Positions 35,926 through 45,645 are shown, counted from the stretch's first letter. The stretch is DNA of 64,000 bases from Halomonas citrativorans (GCF_900163645.1 NZ_FUKM01000059.1:1-64000); one strand, 5' to 3'. Numbers and translations: made by a program. Notes: generated from the sequence alone by a model not told the origin.

Positions 35926-38454
35926 TTAGCCTCCAATCACGCGCGGTAGCACGGCCAGCGCAACAACCAATATCCAGAACACCACCACGTTATAGCGCCA
36001 GAAATAAGCGACGACTACCGGTTCAAACGGCGCATGCAATCCCACATAGCGGTAACCAACACGTAAGCCCTGGAGCAGAGAAAGTACGGCCCCCAAGGCG
36101 CTATGCAACAGCGCGTAGTAGAGGCCTACCATCAGAATTGCATCATGCGACGTTTCAGTAACCGCCAGATTAGCACGCACCATTACCCATAAAATCAGCG
36201 CAAACTGAATGCCGCCCAATAGCGCGGCGCCGTAAAAGTTAAACGCCAAGCCACGCTCTTGTTGCTTACGCAGTCCCCGTACGCTTTTCTCCATTAACGC
36301 CGCACCACCCATTAATGCGCCACCCGCGATGACAAGCGCTATTAAGGAAAGCGGCGATGTCTCGGGCATCCGCCATTCAGGCGATATCGTCCATAGATAG
36401 AACCAGCCAAATAGATAAGATAGAAAAAAAGATCCATTGGCGATCATTGCGGTTGTCATGGCCCAAACGCCGGGGCCATCCATTGTTCGGGAGTGCAGCG
36501 GTGGGTCGCCAGGCGTAACATTAGCGTTAGGCGCCGCTTTAGGATGGACCCCGTTCTCCCACGACCAGCGCAGCAGGAAAACGACCGCCACCGCTGCCCC
36601 CAAACCGGCTAACGGGTACCAGCGCAACAACAGGCTGATACACACTATCGCAAGCGCCATAGCAGCAAAAAGCGGCCACCAGGAGTTACTGGGCACATGA
36701 ATAATTTCACGCACTTTGCCGGTTAGCGGATCGGTGCCCCACATCTCACGGCGGCCGTGGTCTGCTGAGGCCAGGCCGTGCTTGCCTTCTTCCATCTCCT
36801 GCGGCAACTCAGGATGCTCCCAAAGCGGGTGACGTGTTTCAATAGTAGGCAAGCTGACAAAGTTATAGGGAGTCGGTGGCAGTTTATTGGCCCACTCCAG
36901 CGTATCCGCATTCCATGGATTGGTTTTGGCGGGTTTGCCGTAGCGAAAGTGCAGCGCGATATCAATCAGCACCATGGCGAACCCTGCCGACATCACAAAC
37001 CCGCCAATGGAAGACAACAAGTTAAAAATATCCCAGCCCAATCCCGTGTCATAGGTATAAACCCGCCGGGGCATTCCCAAAAGACCCGTCCAGTGCATAA
37101 TCAAAAAGGTGGCATTGAAGCCAATAAACACCAGCCAGAAGCCCCACTTGCCAATCGTTTCAGAGGGCATCCGCCCTGAAAAGAGCGGCAACCAGTAGTA
37201 AAGCCCGGCCATTAACGGGAAAAGCATGCCGCCTACCAGTACATAGTGCATATGCGCCACGACAAAGTGTGTGTCATGCACCTGCCAGTTAAAGGGCACT
37301 AGCGCCAACATAACGCCGGTTAAACCACCGCACACAAAAATGACCAAAAATCCGACGATCCATAACATCGGGAGTTTCATTTTGGGTTTACCAAGCCATA
37401 GTGTGGCCAACCAGGCAAAGATTTGAATACCGGTAGGTATTGCCACCAGCATACTGGCGGCTGAGAAAAATGCCTGAGCCAGTTGGGGGATCCCCACCGT
37501 AAACATGTGGTGAACCCATAGCCCAAAGCTAATAAATCCCATCACGGTAATGGCGAATACAACCCAGCCATAGCCTACGATAGGCCGACCGGCGAAGACG
37601 GGAATCAGCGTCGAGACGATGCCGGCAGCCGGCAGAAAGATGATGTAAACCTCTGGGTGGCCAAATAGCCAGAACAGGTGCTGCCAGAGTACCGGGTCGC
37701 CGCCGCCTGCGATGTCGAAAAATGGCATGCCTACAGCACGCTCAAGCTCCAGCAAGATACTGCCCAGAATAAGGGGTGGAAAACCCACCACAATCATCAG
37801 CGCCATGGCCAAAATGTACCACGCAAACAGCGGCATCTTGTTCAGCGCCATCCCTTGAGTACGGGTTCGTAGAATGGAAACCACCAACTCTACCCCGGCT
37901 GAAAGCGCCGAAATCTCAACGAAGGTGATCCCCAACAGCCAGAAATCGGAGCCGAGGCCTGGCGAATACTCGCTACTGCTAAGCGGCGTGTACATAAACC
38001 AGCCGCTATCCGGCGCCATTTCCAGCACCATGCTGAAAGAAAGAATGATGCCGCCAAATAGATAACACCAGTAGCCCAGCGCGGTTAACCGCGGGCACAC
38101 CAGGTCACGCGCGCCAATCATCTTGGGGATCATATAGATCGCCAAGCCTTCCAAAATGGGGATGGCGAACAAAAACATCATCACCGTGCCGTGCATGGTG
38201 GTGACTTGACTATAGATTTCGGGCGTTAAAAAGCCTTGATCGGGTGTCGCAATCTGCGTGCGAATCAGCATCGCCAAAATGCCGCCAATCAGAAAAAAGG
38301 CCATCCCGGTGACCATAAATCTAAGGCCAAGCGTGGTGTGGTTAACAATGGTTAATGCTTTTAAACCAGCAGGGTTTGCCCATACCTCTGCAAGGTCATT
38401 GTGTAACTTTTGAAGGTCTTCAGGGCCACTTGCGTCGCGATCAATCGTTGTCAT
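35926..38454 (-). CDS. Cytochrome c oxidase subunit I-III fusion
   Basis: The 842-residue protein reduces O2 and pumps protons. Residues about 30-540 are subunit I with heme-copper motifs (ITVMGFISFGLWVHHMF, HDTHFVVAHMHYVL). From about 590 onward is a subunit III-like part with further membrane segments (WAMTTAMIANGSFFLSYLFGWF, LHSALGAVLSLLQG). Such I+III fusions are known in caa3-like oxidases. ATGA overlaps the coxB stop by 4 nt, so translation is coupled; a start seven codons earlier would only add residues inside coxB. Confidence 0.93.
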   Translation of the reverse strand: MTTIDRDASGPEDLQKLHNDLAEVWANPAGLKALTIVNHTTLGLRFMVTGMAFFLIGGILAMLIRTQIATPDQGFLTPEIYSQVTTMHGTVMMFLFAIPILEGLAIYMIPKMIGARDLVCPRLTALGYWCYLFGGIILSFSMVLEMAPDSGWFMYTPLSSSEYSPGLGSDFWLLGITFVEISALSAGVELVVSILRTRTQGMALNKMPLFAWYILAMALMIVVGFPPLILGSILLELERAVGMPFFDIAGGGDPVLWQHLFWLFGHPEVYIIFLPAAGIVSTLIPVFAGRPIVGYGWVVFAITVMGFISFGLWVHHMFTVGIPQLAQAFFSAASMLVAIPTGIQIFAWLATLWLGKPKMKLPMLWIVGFLVIFVCGGLTGVMLALVPFNWQVHDTHFVVAHMHYVLVGGMLFPLMAGLYYWLPLFSGRMPSETIGKWGFWLVFIGFNATFLIMHWTGLLGMPRRVYTYDTGLGWDIFNLLSSIGGFVMSAGFAMVLIDIALHFRYGKPAKTNPWNADTLEWANKLPPTPYNFVSLPTIETRHPLWEHPELPQEMEEGKHGLASADHGRREMWGTDPLTGKVREIIHVPSNSWWPLFAAMALAIVCISLLLRWYPLAGLGAAVAVVFLLRWSWENGVHPKAAPNANVTPGDPPLHSRTMDGPGVWAMTTAMIANGSFFLSYLFGWFYLWTISPEWRMPETSPLSLIALVIAGGALMGGAALMEKSVRGLRKQQERGLAFNFYGAALLGGIQFALILWVMVRANLAVTETSHDAILMVGLYYALLHSALGAVLSLLQGLRVGYRYVGLHAPFEPVVVAYFWRYNVVVFWILVVALAVLPRVIGG

Positions 38455-39521
38455 GGGGTCAAGGTCTCCAGCCAAGCACCCAGGGACTCCAAGGTGGCAG
38501 TATCCATATAGTTATGAGATGGCATTTTGTTACTCGGCTTAAGCGTTTGGTGATTTTCCAACCAGTAGTGAATAGCCCCCTCCTCCATGGGGAGCGTGCC
38601 CGCGCCCAAGGTATAGCGCGCACCAATATCAGAAAGATCAGGCCCAATAGTGGAGGCAGAGAGTCCAGCAACGCTATGGCAGTTGGCACAGGTAGATGCA
38701 AACTCATCCCGCGCTTGGGCAAAGTCATCATTTGCAAGTGCACGTTCGGCCAAGCGCTCTTCCTGCCGTTCAGCGAGCCACGCGTCATACGCTTCACGTT
38801 CTACGGCTTCAACGTAAAACTCCATATTCGCATGCTGAGTACCGCAAAACTCCGCGCACTGACCACCAAAGACGCCCGGCGCATCGGCCTCAAGGCGAAT
38901 AACATTGGTACGCCCGGGTAACATATCGATCTTGCCACCTAGCCTGGGTATCCAAAAGGAGTGAATAACATCGGCGGAGGTAACGTGAAAATCTACAGGT
39001 TCCCCCGCAGGCATGATGAGCTGGTTCGCGGTAATGACTTCTCCGCCTTCTGCTCCCGGGTAGCGAACTTCCCACCACCATTGGTGGCCGATCACCTCAA
39101 TTACTTCCGGGGGCTGGCTCAACGGTAGCGGCAACATTCGCTTGCCAGTCGGCACCCCAAAAATAAGTAACGCTGTAACGCTCAAAACAGGAAGTAAAAT
39201 GCCCCCACCAATAATCCAACGGCGAGCAATTTTGCGCTCCTCTTGAGGCGTACGTTCTTGGTATTTACGTTTGAAGGTATAAAGCCATAACGCCACCACG
39301 CCAATCAGCACCACCGTGGCAAATGTCAGCATTATCCACCAGATTAGGACCACATCGCGTGCAGCTTGCCCAGCGGGGTCTAGAATAGATAGATCACCCG
39401 CGCAGCCTGTAAGACCTAACGTCAGAGTGCCCAGCAGGGTGAGCATGAACCGGTTGACCCGCTGCGGCACAGCACGTTGAATACACAGCAAGGCGACGTG
39501 ATATAAGTAGCGTTCCCTCAT
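38451..39521 (-). CDS. Cytochrome c oxidase subunit II with fused cytochrome c
   Basis: A 356-residue lipoprotein: LTGC lipobox at Cys40 after a hydrophobic signal. Two membrane segments follow (about 58-82 and 101-123). The CuA site shows HSFW (His187), and C222xxxC226 with His230 and Met233 in QCAEFCGTQHANM. A cytochrome c domain follows with C278ANCH and a Met ligand in SNKMPSH. This is the caa3-type subunit II, which accepts electrons directly through its own heme. AAGGAA lies upstream of the ATG. Confidence 0.93.
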   Translation of the reverse strand: MRERYLYHVALLCIQRAVPQRVNRFMLTLLGTLTLGLTGCAGDLSILDPAGQAARDVVLIWWIMLTFATVVLIGVVALWLYTFKRKYQERTPQEERKIARRWIIGGGILLPVLSVTALLIFGVPTGKRMLPLPLSQPPEVIEVIGHQWWWEVRYPGAEGGEVITANQLIMPAGEPVDFHVTSADVIHSFWIPRLGGKIDMLPGRTNVIRLEADAPGVFGGQCAEFCGTQHANMEFYVEAVEREAYDAWLAERQEERLAERALANDDFAQARDEFASTCANCHSVAGLSASTIGPDLSDIGARYTLGAGTLPMEEGAIHYWLENHQTLKPSNKMPSHNYMDTATLESLGAWLETLTP

Positions 39522-39556
39522 TGTTTATTCCTTTTTTCTGCCCACAGGAAGTGATA

Positions 39557-40018
39557 ATGGCAAACTCCAATAGGCGTAATATCAAAAGTCGCGCTTCTAT
39601 TTCTGGCCACCCGTTGCATCCGCTGATGGTTCACTTTCCCGTTGCTGCACTGATGGCCCTGGTAGCCTGCGATTTGGGATACTGGTATACCGATGATCCT
39701 TTCTGGCTGCGCGTAGGTTTGTGGCTGGCGGGTATAGGGGCACTTGGGGGCTGGCTGGCGAGTATCGCGGGCACCATTGACCTGGTGAGCGTAGGCCAAA
39801 TTCGCCGTCTTATTACCGGCTGGAGCCACGCTATTGTCGCTGTTGTCATGCTCTCGCTTGCTTCGCTTAACTGGCTGATCCGCTTTAGCGAACCGGAGTT
39901 GGTGCTGCCCTGGGGCATTGCGGTTTCTGTGGTAACCGCCGGACTGGTAGCGCTGGCTGGCTGGCTGGGCGGCCAACTCGTGTATGAACACGCAGTCGGT
40001 GTGGAAGTTGAAGAGTGA
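39557..40018 (+). CDS. DUF2231 family membrane protein
   Basis: The 153-residue protein has four hydrophobic segments and the family start SGHPLHPLMVHFPVAAL, where the His residues may bind heme or metal. The start MANSN has AGGAAG upstream and lies 35 nt from coxB, with which it is divergent. DUF2231 proteins often sit next to respiratory or copper genes; the function is not known. Confidence 0.85.
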   Translation: MANSNRRNIKSRASISGHPLHPLMVHFPVAALMALVACDLGYWYTDDPFWLRVGLWLAGIGALGGWLASIAGTIDLVSVGQIRRLITGWSHAIVAVVMLSLASLNWLIRFSEPELVLPWGIAVSVVTAGLVALAGWLGGQLVYEHAVGVEVEE

Positions 40019-40039
40019 GGCGATAGCGGTCATGGCGGG

Positions 40040-40465
40040 CTAGCTCCAATCCAGCGGCTTGGCTAATACCAGCCAAAGCACACAAAGAATGCCCGCCAGG
40101 GCCACTAAAAACGCGAGTATTGAAGCCGTCTTTACGCCTTTATAAATCCCCAGTTCCAGACGTAAAATTAGCCAGCCATAGGCGCCGTGGGCAACCACCA
40201 TGGCAACGACAGCGCCCAACTTGAGCACCAGCCAGCCGCCCACCAAACCATGCAAGATAAAGAGAAGCGTGCCGGAAAATATGGCAATTAGCGCTGCCGG
40301 TGTTGCCACAGAAATATAAAAAAACCGTGGCATGGGAGGAGAGCCCTGCGCAAAGCCTGCGTCTTTACGCAGTTGCAACGTATAGCTGAGCAACGCAGGC
40401 AGATACAGCAGCGAGCCGCACCAGACAACAAGCGAGGCTATATGAAGAAGTTTTAGCCAAGGCAT
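40040..40465 (-). CDS. CopD-like membrane protein
   Basis: The 141-residue polytopic protein has four membrane segments and a conserved start WLKLLHIASLVVWCGSLLYLP. Together with the later GGWLVLKLGAVVAMVVAHGAYG, this resembles CopD/HemJ-like proteins associated with oxidase assembly. It converges with the DUF2231 gene (21 nt). Whether it handles copper or heme cannot be told. Confidence 0.75.
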   Translation of the reverse strand: MPWLKLLHIASLVVWCGSLLYLPALLSYTLQLRKDAGFAQGSPPMPRFFYISVATPAALIAIFSGTLLFILHGLVGGWLVLKLGAVVAMVVAHGAYGWLILRLELGIYKGVKTASILAFLVALAGILCVLWLVLAKPLDWS

Positions 40466-40548
40466 TGAGGCTTCCTTGCATTGCGTTAGGCTTAGTGAAA
40501 GAACACTCCACTAACCTTAGTCAACGCTCGCCACTCTGGCTAGCCGAT

Positions 40549-41394
40549 TTACCTTAGGGTGATTTCGTAACCCGTGAATTTACGGAGATTAATCACTCCA
40601 CTATCAAGGATGAGATACTGTCCTTTAATGCCTTGTAACACGCCTTCGACCAAGGGTTGTTTGTCAAAATTATGGGAAACCACTTTGCGTGGGAATGTCT
40701 CCACCGGGTAATCAAACGTGTAGGGCGTTTCATCCAACACCCGAATCGCGTCACTGCCATGTTGGTCGCGCAGCTGATTCAAACCGCCATCAAGCGTTTC
40801 CAACAGGCGATCACGTTCGGCAATTAAATCAAGCGTCTCCACCTCCCCTTTCAACATAGCCCGCCAATTGGTTCGGTCGCTTACCTGCTCTTTGAAAAGC
40901 ATCTCGACGAACCCTGATTGCTGACGCGTGTCGACCTCAAGTATGGGGAGCGCCTGGATAGCGCCTTGGTCCATCCAACGAGTCGGCATCTGTGTTTTAC
41001 GGGTGATGCCAACTTTTAAACCCGATGAGTTCGCCAAATAAACGATATGCGGTTGGAAACAATGCGTTTCGCCCCACTCAGGCTCGCGGCAAGTGCCTTG
41101 AAAAAAGTGGCACGTCTCAGGCTTCATGATGCAGGTATCGCACTGCGCCAAGCGCTTGAAGCACGGATAACAATGCCCTTGAGCAAAGCTTTTTTTAGTC
41201 GCTCGACCGCAGTGAGTACAAGCAATGGCGCCGCTCCAATGAAGCGATATCGGCTTGCCTACGCGCGAATTGAGGGGGATGTGTTGATCCCCAGCACGCA
41301 AATGGTAACTCACCTGGTCGCCCGGCCGGTCAGGCAATACGACCGACATCTTGCGTAAACATCCTTGCACTGCCTGTTCAACCACGCGTTGCAT
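40549..41394 (-). CDS. DUF2797 protein
   Basis: The protein has about 281 residues. The N-terminal Cys-rich part (ACTHCGRATKKSFAQGHCYPCFK, CDTCIMKPETCHFFQG) looks like a double zinc ribbon. A following stretch (VYLANSSGLKVGITRKTQMPTRWMDQGA) is the conserved DUF2797 core. The chosen ATG overlaps the yeaC-like gene by 17 bp; an alternative ATG 15 codons later (41349) is also reasonable, with AAGGA upstream. Nucleic-acid binding is plausible but unproven. Confidence 0.84.
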   Translation of the reverse strand: MQRVVEQAVQGCLRKMSVVLPDRPGDQVSYHLRAGDQHIPLNSRVGKPISLHWSGAIACTHCGRATKKSFAQGHCYPCFKRLAQCDTCIMKPETCHFFQGTCREPEWGETHCFQPHIVYLANSSGLKVGITRKTQMPTRWMDQGAIQALPILEVDTRQQSGFVEMLFKEQVSDRTNWRAMLKGEVETLDLIAERDRLLETLDGGLNQLRDQHGSDAIRVLDETPYTFDYPVETFPRKVVSHNFDKQPLVEGVLQGIKGQYLILDSGVINLRKFTGYEITLR

Positions 41395-41662
41395 CCCGTC
41401 CCAAACCTGCCATTTCAGGCGTAACGCCTGCGCCAGAAGACGCCGCTCCACAGGTACGCTGTTCCAGATAACCCACGCGCTTCTCTTCAGGCACGTTATT
41501 TTCAGCCTCAAAGCGCATTACCGCTTCCAGACACAGCTCTGTTTGCTCAGCGGTAAGAAAGCGACCGTCGGGCCACTTACGCAGCGACACCGCTTGCTTA
41601 AGGCTTTCATAAATCGCAGGTGTCATTTGGTTGATCATTTTATCGAACGTCATATCGCTCAT
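41378..41662 (-). CDS. YeaC-like DUF1315 protein
   Basis: A 94-residue protein whose residues 1-65 (MTFDKMINQMTPAIYESLKQAVSLRKWPDG, LTAEQTELCLEAVMRFE) match the DUF1315/YeaC family. It often precedes DUF2797 in gammaproteobacteria, as here with overlapping ends. The function is unknown. Confidence 0.82.
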   Translation of the reverse strand: MSDMTFDKMINQMTPAIYESLKQAVSLRKWPDGRFLTAEQTELCLEAVMRFEAENNVPEEKRVGYLEQRTCGAASSGAGVTPEMAGLGRDATRG

Positions 41663-41672
41663 TACGGATCTC

Positions 41673-42524
41673 TTAATCTGTTTTCAAACGGCGAGACGAA
41701 TAATACACGCCGGTAATAAGTCCTACGAGGAGCCCACCTAAATGTGCTTCGTTAGCGACATTGCCAAAACCTACCCAACTGGCCATATCGGTCATGGTGA
41801 ACACCATCCACCCCAACATAAACACAACCAGCATTTGAGGAACGAAAAAACCACGTTGTGGCGCACGTCGCGACATCACCCAAACATGCCCTAGTAGGGC
41901 ATAAACCACGCCCGACATGCCGCCAAACAGCACGGTTCCGGTAAAATATTGAGCAAGATTAGCGCCGATACCCGCAACTAAAAGCAGAAGCAGCATGGTA
42001 CGGCTGCCTTGTAGCACCTCCACTTGGCGCCCAAAGTACCATAACCACATAAGGTTGAAGATCAGGTGCATCCAGCCAAAGTGCAGAAATGCCGGTGAGA
42101 GCAGCCGCCATACCTGCCCGTTTATTAGCCCATCGGTTAAGCTGCGATATACAAACTGATTGCCTGAAATTTCTATCGGCACGATGGTTAACGCCATCAC
42201 TACACCATTACCTAACCACCCTGTTAAAGCGAATATCACAAGGCTAATAGCCATCGCAGTGGCGGTCACAGGAACATGACGCAGGGTGGTTAGTATGCTG
42301 CCCGAGGCGTAGCGGCGATTGGCTGGCTGATCAACAATAAGTGCTTCGCCACGCTCCCAGCGCGCTACCAGGCTCTTGAGCTCTGCATGCTGGCGTGGGT
42401 CGGCTATCCAAAGCAGAGGCCCCTCGGCTTCTTCTGTAATGCGATGCCCAATTCGGTAGTGCCAAAGTGCTTTACGCAATTCCTGCGTATCAGCATCACT
42501 TGGTAAGTGCATTACGGGGTGCAT
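41673..42524 (-). CDS. Rhomboid-family intramembrane protease (GlpG-like)
   Basis: This is a 283-residue serine protease of the inner membrane. An N-terminal cytosolic domain is followed by six membrane segments. The catalytic dyad is Ser204 in GGMSGVVYALLGH and His261 in NEAHLGGLLVG; the L1 loop has HFGWMHLIFN. It cleaves membrane proteins, but no target is evident. It lies 10 nt upstream of the yeaC-like gene. Confidence 0.92.
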   Translation of the reverse strand: MHPVMHLPSDADTQELRKALWHYRIGHRITEEAEGPLLWIADPRQHAELKSLVARWERGEALIVDQPANRRYASGSILTTLRHVPVTATAMAISLVIFALTGWLGNGVVMALTIVPIEISGNQFVYRSLTDGLINGQVWRLLSPAFLHFGWMHLIFNLMWLWYFGRQVEVLQGSRTMLLLLLVAGIGANLAQYFTGTVLFGGMSGVVYALLGHVWVMSRRAPQRGFFVPQMLVVFMLGWMVFTMTDMASWVGFGNVANEAHLGGLLVGLITGVYYSSRRLKTD

Positions 42525-42618
42525 AAATTCTCCCTATTAAGGCCCTCGCCTTTAAAACCAACCTCTTCATCGACTATTTCTGCATGAAGACAAACACTAT
42601 AAACAAAAAATCATGGCC

Positions 42619-42646
42619 AAAAAAAACCGGCGGAGGGGGCCGCCGG
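42619..42646 (-). terminator. Rho-independent terminator with upstream CCCTTG motifs
   Basis: CCGGCGG (42627-42633) and CCGCCGG (42640-42646) form a 7-bp GC stem. It is followed on the minus strand by eight T. It terminates the phosphoesterase transcript. Immediately upstream on the minus strand are TTCCCTTG and GATCCCTTGCTT (42650-42661). The second motif also precedes the 46965 terminator. Confidence 0.9.
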
Positions 42647-42756
42647 ATAAAGCAAGGGATCATTCAAGGGAACACCTACTCTGATGGCCGACCGCACAGT
42701 TAGTTCAGCAGTTTTATAAAAAAAATGTAAGGCCTTGTATATTAAGACAACACAGG

Positions 42757-43743
42757 TTAACAACAATCGTTCCCATATAAATTGGCATTGGAACGTTCTT
42801 CTTTAATCACTTGTACCCAAACGAAATTATCTGCATTCAGCTGTGTTTCGCCGTCCCATCGATAGGCGACCAAACAGCCATACTTGACGGCACTATAATC
42901 CAAACACGCAATATTGGGAGCAGGTAACGCAGGAATACCTTCACACCAGTAATGGCCGATAAACAGAGGCGGCTGTTCCGGCCCATAGTAACTCAAACGC
43001 TGGCGCTCGTTTTCGGTTAATAGACGTGTTTCCAGGTCGCCAGGCAAGTTATCGGGTTGAAAAACCACATCACCCCAACGGGTTGGATTAGCGGCCCAAA
43101 AATGCGCCCGAAAGCTTTGCCGTGTATAGCCATCGCCTGAATGAATCGCGATACCGCCAGGCAAGGGAATATTGGCCCCACGGGTTAATCGGTCAATGAT
43201 GCGATAGGCTTGCGTACCAGGATCAGTAGATTCGATCAAAAAGCGCGTATCCATACGGCCATCAGGCAGGCGCTTTTTTAACTGCTCAATCAACCCATCG
43301 TCCCAACAGGCATGTACCACGCGAATACCGTCGATTTCTAAAAAAAGCGGCAGCGTTTTAAACCAGGCCAGCGTGTCATCCCACTCATTGGTGTAGTCCT
43401 GATACTGCGCCAACGTGTTTTCCATGATGCGATTATGGCGGGGCGTATGTTCACGCAGCCAACGCTTATGGCTACCGGGTGGCGCCGGGTGCATATAGGC
43501 GAGTGCACTGTGTTCGTGATTGCCCATCACAATATAGGCTTCGCCCTCCTCGACCATGCGTCGCGCAACGGTGACGGCAAGGCGAATACGTGGGCCACGG
43601 TCAATCAGGTCACCTAAAAAGATAACTTTACGCTGCGGATGGCGATAAACGCCACGCTGTTCGCGGTAACCCAGCGTTTCTAACAAGGTGATTAGTGTGG
43701 CACCGCAGCCGTGAACATCACCAATCAGGTCGTAGCCTGCCAT
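42757..43743 (-). CDS. Metallophosphoesterase (PP2A/ApaH-type)
   Basis: The 328-residue protein belongs to the PPP-type calcineurin-like phosphatases. The metal-binding motifs GDVHGC, GDLIDRG and GNHE are all present, and a later VVHACW. It is longer than serine/threonine phosphatases PrpA/B (about 220). Substrate may be a phosphoprotein or a dinucleotide. The start lies 2 nt after the nadK stop. Confidence 0.88.
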   Translation of the reverse strand: MAGYDLIGDVHGCGATLITLLETLGYREQRGVYRHPQRKVIFLGDLIDRGPRIRLAVTVARRMVEEGEAYIVMGNHEHSALAYMHPAPPGSHKRWLREHTPRHNRIMENTLAQYQDYTNEWDDTLAWFKTLPLFLEIDGIRVVHACWDDGLIEQLKKRLPDGRMDTRFLIESTDPGTQAYRIIDRLTRGANIPLPGGIAIHSGDGYTRQSFRAHFWAANPTRWGDVVFQPDNLPGDLETRLLTENERQRLSYYGPEQPPLFIGHYWCEGIPALPAPNIACLDYSAVKYGCLVAYRWDGETQLNADNFVWVQVIKEERSNANLYGNDCC

Positions 43744-43745
43744 GC

Positions 43746-44678
43746 TTAATCCCCTAACCGGTGACTCCAACCCAATTTACTGCGCAGCACATCATAGAAG
43801 TTATGTCCGATAGGGTGCACAAGCTGCACACGCTCGGCTTTGCGCTTTATCACGAGTACATCATCTGGTTTAGCGACCGCTCGGGTTTGTCCATCGCAGC
43901 TAATGTGCGGGTAGGTTTGGTTGGTTTCACCAATATGAATTCGAATCTCACTGGCGGCGTCAATCACAATCGGTCGGCTGGAAAGCGTATGCGGAAACAT
44001 GGGCACCAGCGTCACGACATCAAGCTTGGGATGCATAATGGGGCCACCGCCGGAAAGTGCATACGCGGTAGAGCCGGTAGGCGTTGCGATAATCAAGCCA
44101 TCGCTGCGCTGGCTGTAAACAAACTGACCATCAATAAACAGTTCAAATTCAATCATGCGGACGGCTTTACCCGGATGCACGACGACTTCATTTAATGCAT
44201 CACCATTGCCGACCGCAACGCCGTTACGATAAAGCACCGCTTCCAGCAAAAAGCGCTGCTCAATTTCAAATTCGCCCGCCAATACTTCGCCCACCCGGCT
44301 TTCGAGCTCGTCAGGCGAGATATCGGTAAGAAACCCTAAGCGGCCACGGTTAACGCCTAACATCAGTGTCCCGCTGCGGCACAATGTGCGGGCGGCGCCT
44401 AACAGACTACCGTCCCCGCCGATCACAATAACAAGGTCGCAAAGCTCGCCCAGCATACGGCGGCTGGCTTCCGGCTGCCCGTGCTGGGGAAGCACCGTTG
44501 CCGTACGGTCTTCAATCAAAACGCTGTAATCATGTTCGACCAGGTAGCTAATGAGCCGCTGCAACGAGTCGACGACTTTCTCGCTGCCCAAGCGTCCAAT
44601 TAAGCCAATCGTTTTAAAGGGCCGTGAGCTTCCTTGGCCGGTTAACGGCGCTGAAGTGGGTGGTGACGTGTTAGGCAT
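43746..44678 (-). CDS. nadK: NAD kinase
   Basis: NadK phosphorylates NAD+ to NADP+. The 310 residues show the GGDGS motif (residues 87-91, catalytic Asp89), NRGRLGFLTDI, and the DGLIIATPTGSTAYALSGGGPI signature region. The first 20 residues are a Ser/Pro-rich extension not needed for the fold. It is co-transcribed with the phosphoesterase gene. Confidence 0.96.
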   Translation of the reverse strand: MPNTSPPTSAPLTGQGSSRPFKTIGLIGRLGSEKVVDSLQRLISYLVEHDYSVLIEDRTATVLPQHGQPEASRRMLGELCDLVIVIGGDGSLLGAARTLCRSGTLMLGVNRGRLGFLTDISPDELESRVGEVLAGEFEIEQRFLLEAVLYRNGVAVGNGDALNEVVVHPGKAVRMIEFELFIDGQFVYSQRSDGLIIATPTGSTAYALSGGGPIMHPKLDVVTLVPMFPHTLSSRPIVIDAASEIRIHIGETNQTYPHISCDGQTRAVAKPDDVLVIKRKAERVQLVHPIGHNFYDVLRSKLGWSHRLGD

Positions 44679-44763
44679 GGGCGGCTCTCGCTAGCATCAG
44701 CCTGACATTATGGGGATACCGGGAGTATCGGGCAAATAAGCCTAACCAAATCAAGAGAAACCC

Positions 44764-45645
44764 TTAGGCTGTCGCTGCTTTGCGTCGCTGGAGTAACCAG
44801 TGATTCAACCAGAGCGAGGCCGCCATGATCAGTGCGCCCAGCAGTAGTCGAACGATATCAGCCTCACGGCTCCAGATGACAAGATTAACTAATAACCCGG
44901 CTGGGATGAGTGCATTATTCATGACCGCCAAGGTGCCTGCATCAACGCGGGTAGCGCCTTGGTTCCAGGCAAAATACCCCACACCAGAGGCGGCCAGACC
45001 AAGCCAGGCAAGCACTCCCCACTGCAGCGGTGTGCTGGGTAACGCCGCATTATTGCCGAACAATAAATAAGCCGGTAGTGCAACGACCATGGCGCCAATG
45101 AAAAACCATCCAAAGACGTTATGCCACGCAAGGTCAGCCGGCAAGTCTGCGGCCAAGCGACGATACCCGACCTGGCCCAGCGCAAAGCAGAGATTGGCCC
45201 CCTGGACCACAAAAAAACCGAGCCAGAAGCCGCTGTCGATCCCGTCATAGCGAATGACAGCAGCCCCCACAACGGCCAATAGCGCGGTAAGTAAGTAGAT
45301 AGGAGTGAAACGGCCAAACATCAGATCATCCAGTAAAGCGATATACACCGGCGTAAAAATGGTGAAGAGCAGCACTTCTGGCACTGAAAGCAGCAAAAAC
45401 GACTGATAAAGAAAGGTGTACATCACCCCAAGTTGAATGGCGCCAAGCGCCATCAGCGTAATACGCTGTTTGCCGCGTAGCAGGCTGGGGCGCAAAAAGG
45501 GTAAAAAAACCAGCATCGCCAGGGTTACCCGCACAAGCACCGCGAAATAACTATCGACCTGCCCCGCTAGATAAACCCCGATTAAAGAAAAGGAAAACGC
45601 CCAAAGCGCTGTCACGCTAATTAGATAGCCCACCGTAAACCTCAT
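44764..45645 (-). CDS. EamA/DMT-family transporter
   Basis: The 293-residue inner-membrane protein has ten hydrophobic segments in two EamA repeats. The C-terminus is basic (LLQRRKAA). It could be a carboxylate or amino-acid exporter; the substrate cannot be told. There is no clear partner gene. Confidence 0.87.
   Translation of the reverse strand: MRFTVGYLISVTALWAFSFSLIGVYLAGQVDSYFAVLVRVTLAMLVFLPFLRPSLLRGKQRITLMALGAIQLGVMYTFLYQSFLLLSVPEVLLFTIFTPVYIALLDDLMFGRFTPIYLLTALLAVVGAAVIRYDGIDSGFWLGFFVVQGANLCFALGQVGYRRLAADLPADLAWHNVFGWFFIGAMVVALPAYLLFGNNAALPSTPLQWGVLAWLGLAASGVGYFAWNQGATRVDAGTLAVMNNALIPAGLLVNLVIWSREADIVRLLLGALIMAASLWLNHWLLQRRKAATA

Noticed and set aside
39518..40033. A 171-codon frame opposite the DUF2231 gene
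   Set aside because: Antisense shadow of a gene with clear membrane segments and ribosome site.
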